Assembly (NCBI GenBank): GCA_963995525.1
Contig: OZ023214.1
Span: forward strand, 34,357,698 to 34,421,697
Length of the DNA stretch: 64,000 nt
Reading direction: 5' to 3'
Origin: Escarpia spicata
Taxonomy: Eukaryota > Annelida > Polychaeta > Sabellida > Siboglinidae
Shown here one piece after another: positions 24,661 through 37,450 of this stretch; the first letter of the stretch is position 1, and the number at the start of each line of letters is the position of its first letter. A program made the position numbers and the translations under genes. The notes under the pieces were generated by a model, which searched no databases, was not told the DNA's origin, and saw nothing but the letters and a program-made list of their open reading frames with translations.

Positions 24661-25340
24661 ATTTTAAGGATAATGAGCATAACTATTAACCCATATGCAG
24701 AACGTTTGTATTATTTGACTTCTCATAGTATAATCTAACTAGTACTGATGCAAATACAATACAAAACTCAAACCCGTAGTGCAGTAGCATCAAATCCTTA
24801 TAATATCCTGGTTTTTGATGTATTTTAAAATTGTTCAGCTTCGATGACGTAACAAACAGCACGTCTGTGGACAATATAAATGATCCGTCAATAAATTACC
24901 TCCAATATTTCCTATGATCGAATATATGCATGTCTAATTTCATGTGCATATTGAAACTGATACCGAAGAAGAAGTGCTAACACCGTGGATAATAGCTAAA
25001 ATTAACAATGTAAAAATTTATAAAATCGAAATGGACACGCCTTTTAGGGGTACTCCTTATTTTTGAAAGGCTATATCTCAAAGCAGATCATTGCACTACA
25101 GTTGTCCAGCATCTAGTACATGGCTGTTCGGTCAATTTTGTAATATCTATAATATGTCAAGTTCCAAAAACTCACTTACTATGCAATTTACACAAACATT
25201 TCCCCATATATGTATACATATATAATATATATATATATATATAATATATATATATATGTATATGTTTATACATAATATAGAGGTATATATACATATTATA
25301 TACATGTATATACATACAATATAATATACATATACCTGGG

Positions 25341-25372
<32 letters not shown>

Positions 25373-25669
25373 GTATATATATATATATATATATAATATA
25401 TAGTATATATATATATATACTATATATATTATACAAAATTATGTATATATATATATTATACATATATATGTGTGTGGGTGTTGGTGTGTGTGTATGCGCG
25501 TGCGTGTGCGTTTCTCTGCGCGCGTGTGGGTGCGTTTCTCTGTGCGGGTGCGGTTTCTGGTGCGGGTGCGAGTGCGGGTGCGGGTGCGTATGCGGGTGCG
25601 GTTGCGATGCGGGTGCGGTTGCGGGTGCGGTGCGTCCTTCCGTGCGTGTGTGTGTATTCGTACTAACAT

Positions 25670-25743
25670 GACTTTTCATATCAGTAATACCGCGGTTGTT
25701 GAAGTGACCTGCAACAACCGCGCTATTACTGATATGAAAAGTC
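25670..25743. repeat. 32-bp inverted repeat with 10-bp loop inside the exon
   Basis: 25670-25701 and 25712-25743 are reverse complements with a single mismatch, separated by 'aagtgacctg'. The right arm is normal family exon sequence; the left arm is its inverted copy. This is the signature expected of a template-switch event. Confidence 0.95.
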
Positions 25744-25919
25744 TCACAGATCCCAGGTCCGTGTGTAAGTCGTTTTGTGCGAGGGAATATTTTAAGTGCT
25801 ACAAGAAAAACGCATGCCACAAGTTAAGGAACAGGCAACTAGGTCAGCTGTGCAAGAAACTGTTTGGAGGATGCTGGAAGACGTGTCTTACAGAGTTTGA
25901 CTCTATATATTTTAAATAG
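25670..25919 (+). pseudogene. Cysteine-rich peptide exon with in-exon palindrome (unit 2)
   Basis: The exon reads EVTCNNR ... DPRSVCKSFCAREYFKCYKKNACHK ... QLCKKLFGGCWKTCLTEFDSIYFK and stops at 25919. All seven domain cysteines and the preceding EV-x-C are present, with spacing C-x3-C-x6-C-x5-C-x11-C-x6-C-x3-C. The hydrophobic signal-peptide core expected just upstream is replaced by an inverted copy of the following exon sequence (25670-25701 against 25712-25743). There is no plausible start codon or splice acceptor in the usual place. Probably a pseudogene despite the intact Cys domain. Confidence 0.8.
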
Positions 25920-26968
25920 TGGGAAATGCGATATTGTTGGATGTTTTGAACACACTTCAGGATATTAATGTTTTTATTTAATCCAATACGTTAATTAACA
26001 TATAAAGTCGTACCACGCAAGCTTCATCGTGTGACTTCCGTATCGAATGACGTCATCGTACACATGCGATAGACCATAGATACCCTCATCTCGATTGATT
26101 GGTGTTTTCGTTTTTCCTATCCAGATATCTTATTTTATGTGTCGTATACTTTGATTTGCCATGTACTGTTTTCGCTCACTCCCATGTCTCTACAAAGTAA
26201 TTAACGTCTTGGGTATAATAAAAGAAAATTGTTTGAATGTCGTTGGAAAATTGAACGAATAGTGATTAGGATCTAACAATTACTGAAAGCGTTATTAACT
26301 TATGTTCGGTGTGTATGGTATGTGTAGACATACTGAAGAGTTGGTTATCTCTGACGGTAGGAATGTTAACTTGATTATTTGTTTCTAATTTACGGCTAAC
26401 GTTCTTTGTTTAATCATCAAAATGAATTAATACATGAACAAACTACGGTATTATTTGGTCGCACGCTAACACACCTCACACAAGCACGCTACGCACGCAT
26501 TAACGCACACGCATAAACACACAACACACACGCATGCACGTACACACACACACGTATATTTGCATGTGTGCGTTTGTGTGTTTGTGCTTAGATGTGTAAA
26601 ATTATGTGTGTGTCACCAGTTAATTGTTAACTATGTTAGGTATAGTACGAACAGTAGGCCATAAACGTAGTGTGAACACGTCTGTCAGGTGCAACTGTCG
26701 TAACACTAAACGTTGTAAGCACTTCATCTTTGTAATGTGGCCAAAACTCTCAATCTTCCTCTCACACACCGCTCTAGAGTAGATACTTGTTTCATATTTG
26801 ACTTAGAACATATTCGAGCATTTGTAAATTAAGGATATAGCCAGTAGAGGCGTCCATGGCAAAATGGATTCAGGAAGCAAATACTTATTACTGTCTGCAT
26901 TGTTTTAAGATTTTTGAAACAACTTTATATTAAAATCTACTACAGAATTTGGTGCAATTGTTCCGTTT

Positions 26969-28783
<1,815 letters not shown>

Positions 28784-28910
28784 ATGACAAAGTAATGTGG
28801 AAGTGCTGTTTCAAATCATAATGATAGTCAAGACAAATATCACACATAACGAGAACCATCTAATTATCTTCTTGTACAAATAGTCCGGCAGTCAAATGCC
28901 CTTTTGAAGG

Positions 28911-31907
28911 TGGACCGTGCATTAAGGTCCGCACGATGTTTTCTTGCATTTTTGTGACCTTCTAACCTTCTAGGTCAATAATCAAACGGGTGCCACTCAG
29001 GCATATTTGAGCGTTGTTGTATAAACTCATTAATACGCAAATTAGTCATCGTTTTTTAAATATATATTACTTTTTTGAATATATCGAATTGCAAACATCC
29101 AAACAATCAAAATGATGTGTCCAAACGCATGTTTTCAAGGTATCTGGGTATTATTATGTCAGTGAACAAATCATAGTAAGTATATTTGTCGCATGAATAT
29201 GCAAATTAGCTCTGACAAATATAACTTCATGATATTCGTTTATATCTCCTCAATAGGCGAGCGATAGGCACTACTTAATGGACAGACTTAAATGTCCCCT
29301 CCCCATACAAAAACCTAAATTGTATACCATATATATCCCCATCACAACGAGGCCTATCGTAGAACTAGCGTGACTCTAAGGGCAAACAAGGTCACCGTCC
29401 AATGATAATATTTCAAAATTGTCCGCTTCCGCAAACGTATTATAATTACAATGGTTGCATATCTACTTTTATTAATGATAAAATAGCCAGGCCATATATT
29501 TTTTTAAAGTTTATTGTCTCCCGGTCAAAACAAAATACGGTATGGAGCTGTTACACTGTTTAGTAAGTGTAGAGCTAAGGTAAAACAAGGTCACCATGAA
29601 ATGATGAATATACGAACTTTTGCAATACTGCGAACGTTATTAGGTTACAATAACTCAGTATCGACTTTATTTCTATGGACATGTTACATACATCGCGAAA
29701 GAACATTTCTTCCCATCAAAATGTGATATCACTTGGAGGTTTCAGTTGATAGAGTTTGTGTGGAGCGGCGACCAAACAGTGTCACCGTCAAGTGATAAAT
29801 GTTCGAAATTGCACCATCCCGCAAACGTTATACAATACCAGTGGTGGCTTATAGCCTATCTACGTTACCTACTTACTCATGACCATGTGATATACATTTT
29901 GAAAGCATACTGTCTCCCCATAAATATAGGATACCACGGGGAGCTATCAAGTGGTGCAGTAAGTGTGGATTGAAGTTTAAGCAAGGTCAACACCAAGTGA
30001 TGAGTGTTCAAAACTGCGCCATTCCACAAACGTTGTACAATTAAAATGTTTGCATAATTATTTATTTTGTCTACATACACTGGGGCATGGTATACACCTA
30101 TTGTATCCCCGTCAAAATGATTGGCATGAAATTGTAAAGTGGTGGTCTAACTGTGGTGTGAAGATTGAACAAGGTCACCATCAAAAGATACATGCATTTG
30201 ATAAATTGTACCATTCTGCAGATCTTACTGGATGTAGCATGTCATAGTTGCACCTAGTGGCGGCGGCTGAGGTGTCTGAAGTGTCAAAAACTTCCTTTTA
30301 ACCTAGATAGTGGAGCTTTGCAACCTTAATGGAGAGAAATGCAAATAGCTCATGTATGTTGGTAACATCGTGATGAAAGTATTTCCAGTTTATTGGCACA
30401 TTGTTGTCCAATGTTACTTTCCTCAGAATCCCGTTACCACACTTCTCTCTTGTGGATTATTTGATCCTGCTGTTGGAGTGATTTAAATGTTTCATGATGT
30501 GCGGAACGAAAATCTTTGCATACTCAGCAAACGTGGTGATGTTGGTTGATGCATCTTTTGACGGTGATGCTGGTTGATGCATATTTTGATAGTGACCGTC
30601 AACATTCACTTTCAACCTTCACTCCTCACTTAGACCACCACTTTACAACTCTATGCCTTGCCTCATTTTGACGGGGATACAGAACACATATAGATGTATA
30701 ACATGGCCTAGTGTAGGTAGACAAAGTAGATATGCAAACATTGTAATTGTACAACGTCTGCGGAATAGCGCAGTTTTTGAACATTCATCATTTGGTGGTG
30801 TCCTTGCTTGACCTTCACTCCACACTTACTGCACCATTTGATAGCTCCCCGTGGTATCTCGTATTTACAGTGAGATAGTAGGCTTCCCAAAGGTATATGA
30901 GGTGGCCATGAGTTACCTATCTAGGTAACGCATATAAGCCACCATTGGTTTTGTAAAACCTTTACGGGATGGCGTAATTTCGAACACCTATTAATTGACG
31001 GTGATACTGTTTGATCGTCGCTCCACACAAACTCCATCAACTGACACTTCCAAGTCATATCACATTTATTTTGACGAAAAGAAACTGTTCTTTCACAATG
31101 TGTACAACATGTCCATAGTAATGAAGCAGATACAAAGTTATTGTAACTTTATGAAGTGTGCCATATTGAAGAAGTTCGAATATTCATAATTTCACGGTGA
31201 CTTTGTTTGACCATAGCTCTACACTTACTATTCCGGGTAACAGCTCCATGTCTTATCTCACTGTGGCAGGGAGACAATAAACTTTCCAAAATATATGACA
31301 TACCCATTTAAAAAAAAAAAAAAGTAATTTAAATACGGAAGCGCATAATTTCGAAAATGTATCATTTGATGGTGACCTTGTTTGACCTTGTTTTCACGCT
31401 TACTGCATCACTTGGCAGTTCTAAGACAGACCTCGTTGTGATGTTGTGATGTTGTGATGGTGATATCTTGGGCTTTCAAATTATATACCACTTGGGCGTT
31501 TTGCACGTACGGGGAGGGGGGCATTTAAGTTGGTGCATTAAGCAGTACCTACCGCTTGCTTATTGAGGAGATTCACACAAAAAGCATGAGGCTATATTAG
31601 TCAGAGCTAATTTGCATATTCATGTGACAAATTTGTATACCATGATTTGTTCACTGAGGAAATAATAACAAGACACCATGAAAGCATTCGCTTGGACACC
31701 TTATTTTGATTGTTTTGGATATTTACTATTCGATATATTCAAGAAAACAGTATTTATTTTTAATGGCGATGACTAATTTGCATAGTAATGGGTTTATACA
31801 AAAACGCTTAAGGGTGCTTGTGTGGTACCCGTCGGATTATTGACCTAGAGGTGTGGAAGGTCACGAAAATGAAAAAAACATCGTACGGACCCTAATGCAC
31901 GCTTCAC
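28911..31907. mobile_element. Foldback-like element with long inverted repeats built of ~195-bp repeats
   Basis: About 28911-30245 and 30580-31907 are reverse complements. The ends match as 'gtgcattaaggtccgcacgat' and its counterpart 'atcgtacggaccctaatgcac'. Inside each arm a ~190-205-bp unit recurs about five times (left arm near 29391, 29588, 29778, 29983 and 30171), carrying an 'aaggtcacc...aatgat' block and a '(g)caaacgtt' block. The ~330-bp centre has no ORF of note. Long TIRs made of subrepeats with no transposase match the structure of foldback elements. I infer a non-autonomous DNA element. Confidence 0.7.
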
Positions 31908-32084
31908 TGGCTAACGCCCAGACTAAAAGCCTTATCTGTAATAGTGCAAACAAGTATATATGCTATATTGTACGAGGGACACACATAAACTATTACGAAA
32001 GCATCGTCAAATAACTAAGAGTCTGTCCTAAGATATCTAGTTATGAAAGAGGTATAATAGAAAGTGGTTTGACAATACTAGAGA

Positions 32085-32162
32085 GAAGTAGATTATATAT
32101 ATATAAATATATATATTCGTACATATATATATATTTATTTATATATAGATATATATTATAAT
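32085..32162. repeat. (TA)-rich microsatellite
   Basis: Repeated 'tatatata' blocks with short 'aaat' interruptions. No other feature was seen between about 31910 and 32430. Confidence 0.7.
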
Positions 32163-32431
32163 CGTTATGACAATATCTGATTTAACTGGGTTCTTCAAAC
32201 TTAATGCAATAGAATACACAAAACAACAATAGTTAGGGAACAGCAAATATTGAATAAGAGACAGTACTCCTCTTGCATGTTCACAAGAGGAGAAACAAGA
32301 CTGAAACTTTGATTATCTAATGATTGTGAATTGCTGGCAATTTGTAAATATATATATATAAATAGTTACGCCTTATTTGGAATGTTGAACACAATCATAG
32401 AAACCATATCGCAATGCGAACATGTAGGAAA

Positions 32432-32620
32432 AAGTCCAACAAAAAGCTATTTCGAGATCTGAGATACCTAGGTAAATAGAGCTGTTTAATGTAAGGTAGT
32501 TAGAGAGGACGAACTTCTAGAAGCTTAAATACACAACTGTTGACTGGCTCCGAAGATGATGATATAGCCACAAGTCAACATAAATTAAGGAACATTGAAG
32601 ATAGAAAACGAGAAGATACC
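32432..32620 (+). repeat. Partial fourth copy of the GA element tail
   Basis: 'gtccaacaaaaagctatttcgagatctgagatacctagg' onward matches the tail of the GA element (27617 onward and 28120 onward). The third copy stops at about 28783 just before this block, so 28784-32431 looks like an insertion into one element copy. Confidence 0.7.
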
Positions 32621-32922
32621 CATTCTCGTACTACGACATTATCCAACACGTATGGTAATGCTAGCGCTATACAAAATATGATGGTCAGCAGTAATTTGAC
32701 GGATATCTGAAAAGGGCGGGCTATACACATGTTAATCATTTATGAACTCTCCATAATCCATTTCTTGTTCACGTGCCATCTGGAGCTTGTAGCTTTGGGT
32801 GGCTGTCTCGATAATAAAAAACTCTTGCAAACACAATAACATAATTGCATAGTTTATGTTATATAATTTAAAGTTATGATCACAAACATTCCGACTCTGT
32901 ATTTTGAAGCGTTGTAATTGAT

Positions 32923-32965
32923 GTGGTGAATTGCTACTTTAGTATTTCTCAGAAGAACATATAAT
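32923..32965 (+). promoter_or_regulatory. Promoter-like block of the cysteine-rich family (pseudogene copy)
   Basis: 'gtgaattgctactttagtatttctcagaagaacatata' aligns with the block upstream of the gene at 46166 ('gtgaagtgctacttcagcagaagagcacatata'). The TATA-like 'catata' is the last part and opens the 90-bp tandem array. Confidence 0.55.
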
Positions 32966-33315
32966 TATTGTATGTACGTGGCAGAGGAGCAAAGTTTAAC
33001 AAGTTAGGTCATAACAACACGCCAACCAGTCAAAACGCGCGCGCGAACATATAATTATTGTATGTACGTGGCAGAGGAGCAAAGTTTAACAAGTTAGGTC
33101 ATAACAACACGCCAACCAGTCAAAACGCGCGCGCGAACATATAATTATTGTATGTACGTGGCAGAGGAGCAAAGTTTAACAAGTTAGGTCATAACAACAC
33201 GCCAACCAGTCAAAACGCGCGCGCGAACATATAATTATTGTATGTACGTGGCAGAGGAGCAAAGTTTAACAAGTTAGGTCATAACAACACGCCAACCAGT
33301 CAAAACGCGCGCGCG
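32956..33315 (+). repeat. 90-bp perfect tandem repeat, 4 copies
   Basis: Four units start at 32956, 33046, 33136 and 33226 and read identically, each ending in a (CG)5 run. The unit resembles the TATA-to-5'UTR region of the family genes: the blocks 'aacatata', 'gaggagcaaag' and 'ggtcataacaacacgccaaccagtc' have recognisable counterparts near 46046-46120 and 54215-54290. It lies directly upstream of the pseudogene at 33398. The perfect identity implies recent expansion. Confidence 0.95.
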
Positions 33316-33397
33316 TATGTTTGTACGTTGGTGTGTCCTTCCCAACGTGTGGGTATTCGTTATAATATGATTTAAACACGTTTTATTTCTTTTATTG

Positions 33398-33687
33398 CAT
33401 GTGGTGTGTCTGTTGGTAATTCTGGCGCCACAAGAAGTGACTCGCAACTCTATCGACTTTACGAAAATAAAGAAAGACCCTTATTTCAAAAGAATCAAAC
33501 ACCCCATGGATGTGTGCAAGTCGTTTTGTGTGAAGGGACATTTTAAGTGTTACACAAAAAAACGGTTGTCAAAAGAACAGACAACGAAATCAGCTCTGCA
33601 ACGAAGTGTTTTACCGAATGCAAGGAAAGGTGGCTTAGCTAGTTTGACGCTCTATACTTTAAAAAGTGGGCTAAACGATATCGTTAG
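33398..33687 (+). pseudogene. Cysteine-rich peptide pseudogene, exon 2
   Basis: After a damaged acceptor ('cttttattgca' followed by t, where the family has 'attgcag') the frame encodes VCLLVILA (signal core), a longer spacer, VCKSFCVKGHFKCY, then a frameshift in a poly-A run. In the shifted frame KCFTECKERW, a stop, and FDALYFKKWAKRY follow. The Cys in the fourth position and one of the late pair are lost. Lost splice site, frameshift and stop mean it is non-functional. Confidence 0.85.
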
Positions 33688-33862
33688 TAGATTTGTCGAA
33701 TAATGCTTAGGATCGAACACCGATTCTCGAATATACTGAAGACGTTATTTTATTTGTAGATATACAGAAGAAGCCTTGTTAATAATTGATATAGGTCTAT
33801 TCATGATGGCACGGTAACGATGTTAACTTAATAAACTGTTTATAATATACGGCTAACGTTCT

Positions 33863-34100
33863 TTGGTTATTCATCACAATAAATTAGTACATATAATCAA
33901 TATGTTAATCCATACGCTGACAGGAATGTATATGCGAGCGTGCATGCATGGGCGCGTTAGTGCAAGCGTAGAATTGTGTATGTGTGCGTGTTCGTGCATG
34001 CAAATGCGTGTGCATGTGCTTGTGCGTGTGCATGTGTGTATGAGTGTGTCTGTGGTGTGAGTATGTGTGTGGCTGTGGGAGAGAGATAGATACAAGTTAA
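33863..34100. repeat. TG/GT-rich low-complexity tract
   Basis: Imperfect 'gtgtgcgtg/catgtg' repeats, corresponding to the microsatellite tract in the 3' flank of the other family copies. 'caataaatta' just upstream (about 33875) is a possible polyadenylation signal of the pseudogene. Confidence 0.5.
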
Positions 34101-34109
34101 TTTAACCGA

Positions 34110-34370
34110 ATTAGGTAAAAAGGTAAGTTCTTATATAGCGCAGTATTCAGTCCTTAGGACTGCTCTGGGAAGCACTCAGCAACCCTGCAATTAATGCGCG
34201 AAAACTATTTGTACACAAATATCCACCACTGTCTACACACATGTACTCATTCATATAGCTGAATGAACTGGAGCTAGGTAGAGTTAACAAAGTTGCCCCA
34301 GGTTCGAAACGGCAAAACAGGTTTCGAACGCGGGTTGTCTCATTTGGGAGTCCGATGTTCTAGATATCCA
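34110..34370 (-). mobile_element. tRNA-derived SINE, second copy
   Basis: Reverse complement of the SINE at 11941-12222. It starts with 'ggtaagttcttatatagcgcagtat' (3' end) and ends with the B-box-like 'ggtttcgaacgcgggtt' and a decayed A-box region near 34340-34370. It is more diverged than the first copy. Confidence 0.8.
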
Positions 34371-34504
34371 GCATGTATGTGAGCGCCACGTATAATACGA
34401 ACACTAAACGTTATCAAACTACTTAATCTGAATGTATACAAAATATATATTTAATTTGTTGAAACACTTTGCTTAAAAACAAGATATTAGAAACTCTTAA
34501 CAAA

Positions 34505-34735
34505 AAGTGAGTATTTAAAGCTGCATTGCCAGCGTTTGAGATATGACGTTGGTCGGCAGCGCATTTCATTCTGGAACAGCCGCGTTCTTCACTTCTCAAC
34601 CTGCAGATTGTTAGACGAAGACGTATGGGCGTGTTTTGTTGATGGACACAAGTACCCGCATGTTTTCTGGCGAGAGGTCAAACTTCTGGCTTCATACTTG
34701 CTATTAGTTACGCGGATTAGCACAAAGATTATGCA
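34505..34735 (-). mobile_element. Diverged LINE 3' relic
   Basis: 'agtatttaaagctgcattgcc', 'gttgatggacacaagtacccgcatgtttt' and 'ggcgagaggtca' correspond to blocks of the LINE end at 11408-11650 in the same orientation. Strongly decayed. Confidence 0.5.
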
Positions 34736-34934
34736 CTTCGGTAAGCCATGGTGACATTTTGCATACATATACTATTTTGGTCCCTGAGGATTTTCTGATG
34801 TAGTGCCATTTAACTGCGCCCCCGGTGGCATACAGCGCCACCTCGTGGTCGAACATTGTTGTATTAGTAGTGTTGGCTATTGCGTCAAATTGATTTGTTT
34901 GGTCAACTAGGACGAAAAATGGAATAAGCTTAGT

Positions 34935-36290
34935 TACATAAATAAATAAATAAATAAATAAAAGTACTTATATAGCGCCCAATCAATTAAAATTGCCCTC
35001 GGGCGCTTTACATACATGCACACGTATATAATAGTATATTACATCAAAAGAAATGCTAATTAAGAAATAAATATGTAAAAAATATAACATTAACTTAAAT
35101 ATAGTTACTAAAAAAGAGAGATCATTAAAAAAGCGTTTACATAAATTAAGACATTTATAAAAACTACTAGAAATGCATTCATTTATACAAGAAGAATAAT
35201 CATAAATATGTTAAGAAACTAATTTAAAAAAAATACATTTATCAATAGAAAGCACATAAAATGTCCTAGTCGGTGAATTATAAAAACGCTTGTTTAAATA
35301 GGTGAGTCTTCAAAAGTATTTTAAACACTTGTAATGATGTTGCTGTCCTGAGCGTAGGAGGCAAATTGTTCCATAGAACCGCCGAGCAAACCGCGAAACG
35401 GTGATCACCATGAGTAACAGTTTGTGAGGCCGGTACGAACAAAAGGCGAGGCTGTGAGGTAGATCGTAGAGTTCTGTTGATGAGACGGTAGCGAATTAAC
35501 TCACTTATGTAGTCCGGCGCAAGACCATTCAAGGCACAATACGTAAACACCAGCACTTTGTAGGTCGGTCTCAAATGAACGGGTAGCCAGTGTAAACGCT
35601 GCAACACGGGCGTGATGTGTTCGTGCGAGTAATTAGGCGAGCGGCACAGTTCTACACCCTTTGTAGACGTTGCATCACCGTGTGTGGGAGACCATAAAGA
35701 AGTGCATTCCCATAATCTAAACGGGATGTCACTAGTGCGTGAACAAGTGTCTTGCATGATTCTTCCGTCAGATGTGGCCGAATTCGCCCAATGTTTCTAA
35801 TATGATAGTAGCAGCTTTTCACAGTGTTGGCAATCTGCTGTTCCATTTTCAGGTTGCTATCAAATAGCACACCCAAACTGCGCACGCACGATGATGGTTG
35901 AATTCGATGGCCGGCTACTGTGATGTATACATTGGCAGGCAGACTGCCGCGTTTCTTCGCTGGAGAAAAAACGATCGCCTCGGATTTCTCTGTGTTTAGT
36001 TTTAACTTGTTTCTAGTCAACCATGCAGCCACTTCCGCAACACACAATTCCACCTTAGCCAGTGCCGCCACAATTGATTCATCTCGTTCAACCGTGAGGC
36101 AGATTTGAATGTCATCAGCATAACAGTGATGCCCCATGCCGTGTTTAGCAACAATATCTCCGATAGGTTTGGTGTACATGCAATACAAAGTAGAGCCCAA
36201 CACCGACCCTTGGGGGACGCCACACACCAAGATTGACTCAACCGACTCGGCACTTCCCACTGCCACTTTCTGATACCGTTTGTATCATTA
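34935..36290 (-). mobile_element. 5'-truncated CR1/L2-type LINE
   Basis: The minus-strand frame 36266-35652 encodes [12 protein letters not shown] (RT motif B region), HHCYADDIQICL (active-site YADD), NKLKLNTEKSEAIVFSP, a VRSLGVLFDSNLKME block and LVTSRLDYGNALLYGLP. After a frameshift, 35757-35278 encodes the VLQRLHWLPVHLRPTYKVL block and an IRT-like C-terminus ending LLKTHLFKQAFL. The 3' end has 'gcgctatataagtactttt' and a (TTTA)n tail at 34941-34965 (minus-strand sense). The 5' half of RT and the endonuclease are missing. Confidence 0.88.
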
Positions 36291-36299
36291 GAAGACATT

Positions 36300-37110
36300 C
36301 ACAATTGGTTGGATCTAAGGACTTTCAAATCATTAAAAGTGGAGGTTAAAGTAAACAGTAGGTGAACAAAAATCTACAATTGTGTACTGGTTATCCATGT
36401 ATAGTCCAATACATTAGTACATACAAGCGTACATGCATAGGTATGGTGTGTGTGTATAACTCAAACTGCTTTGGCAACTTGGAGCATCTGTGTCACATTT
36501 CTAGGCCTCTTATTCGTTTAAACCAATGAATATGCAGTAACGTCGTTTAGCGTATACCACCTTGCGAACATTTAGGCAGGTTAGCAAACCAAGTGTGCAC
36601 TTGTGTATGTAATTGTGAAACGTTGCATACACATACCGCATGCGGCCCTAGAGATGTTTTGATATTGCGCTAATTTAATAGCACCCTTTGAGCACCCTTT
36701 GATGTCCTACGGCACCATATAGTTGTCGACCATATATGGCACAGTGTGTGGTCATGCGTCAACATATTTTGATCAGTTCAGGCAAAAATGACTTAAGATG
36801 ACTAATATGTACGTATCATTAAAATATATTCACAATTAAATGCATTTAAGAACTTATAAGTTATTAAATGGACACAAAAAGTAGGTGAATAAATATGTTT
36901 AAATACATTTCCTTTCTGTTATATATGTAACATCTGACATAATGTTGTACTCAGTTTGACATATATAGGTGTAGTAAATATCTATAATGTAAATAGTCGT
37001 CGTAGCTTTGAGTAGTACTGTCCCAACTACAAGCTCCCTATTCGCTTAAACCACACCAAACGCAGTAACATGGTCTATTGATGTCTGTCAGCTAACGTTC
37101 TTTTAGGCCA
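36300..37110. repeat. Gene-free stretch with an old ~540-bp direct duplication
   Basis: 'aaaagtggaggttaaagtaaacagtaggtgaac' near 36335 resembles '...aaatggacacaaaaagtaggtgaat' near 36865. 'ttattcgtttaaaccaatgaatatgcagtaac' near 36510 resembles 'ctattcgcttaaaccacaccaaacgcagtaac' near 37050. No gene seen. Confidence 0.4.
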
Positions 37111-37160
37111 GTGGTTGTCGTAACTCCCTGGGGGTCGCTTGGCAATTTCACGCGGTCGTA
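37111..37160 (+). mobile_element. End fragment of the hAT-like MITE family
   Basis: 'cagtggttgtcgtaactccctgggggtcgcttggcaattt' matches the reverse complement of the right end of the MITE at 61340-61799 ('cagtggttctgaa...actccctgggggtcgttttgcaattt'). The other end was not found. Confidence 0.55.
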
Positions 37161-37409
37161 GGATCTCGTGTAATTTTAATTCTCGCACTATAGAACGCAC
37201 ACTGAAGTTCACATGATTTACAAGATGCTTGCGAAAGCATCATTTCTTTTCTCCTTGGCAATAGCAAGGAAAAAATAAGCCGCACTCCTTTGGGGATCAA
37301 ATGATTGTAATATGATCAATCATGTTTTGGGGAGAAAATCTGAAAAGCCATGTGTTTTTAAATTTAGAAACTTTCATTTTTCATATCCAAGAATCATGTT
37401 AAATTACCT

Positions 37410-37450
37410 GGTAGAGGCTTTCGTAGTGTCACGTCGACTTCATCAGTACC
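37410..37450 (-). ncRNA. Hammerhead-ribozyme-like motif (3' repeat)
   Basis: Read on the minus strand: GGTA, CTGATGA, a 17-nt stem-II/loop segment, GAAA, GCCTC, TACC. The CTGATGA and GAAA boxes are the conserved hammerhead core, and GGTA and TACC can pair as stem I. Stem III would be minimal. Hammerheads with very short stem III are known from Penelope-like elements. Stem II is weaker here than in the other copy. Confidence 0.6.

Larger units (their letters stand above)
24668..26910 (+). repeat. ~2.2-kb tandem duplication, unit 2
   Basis: Parallels unit 1 throughout: AT-rich lead, (TA)n and GC-richer (GTGCGG)n microsatellites (25200-25640), cysteine-rich exon, and 3' flank with 'cgtaccacgcaagcttcatc' and 'gctctagagtagatacttgtttcat'. 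Identity by eye is above 90% outside the microsatellites. Confidence 0.9.

Noticed and set aside
32956..33315. CRISPR array
   Set aside because: Four direct repeats, but the unit is 90 bp with no variable spacers, and the genome is eukaryotic; it is a plain tandem repeat.
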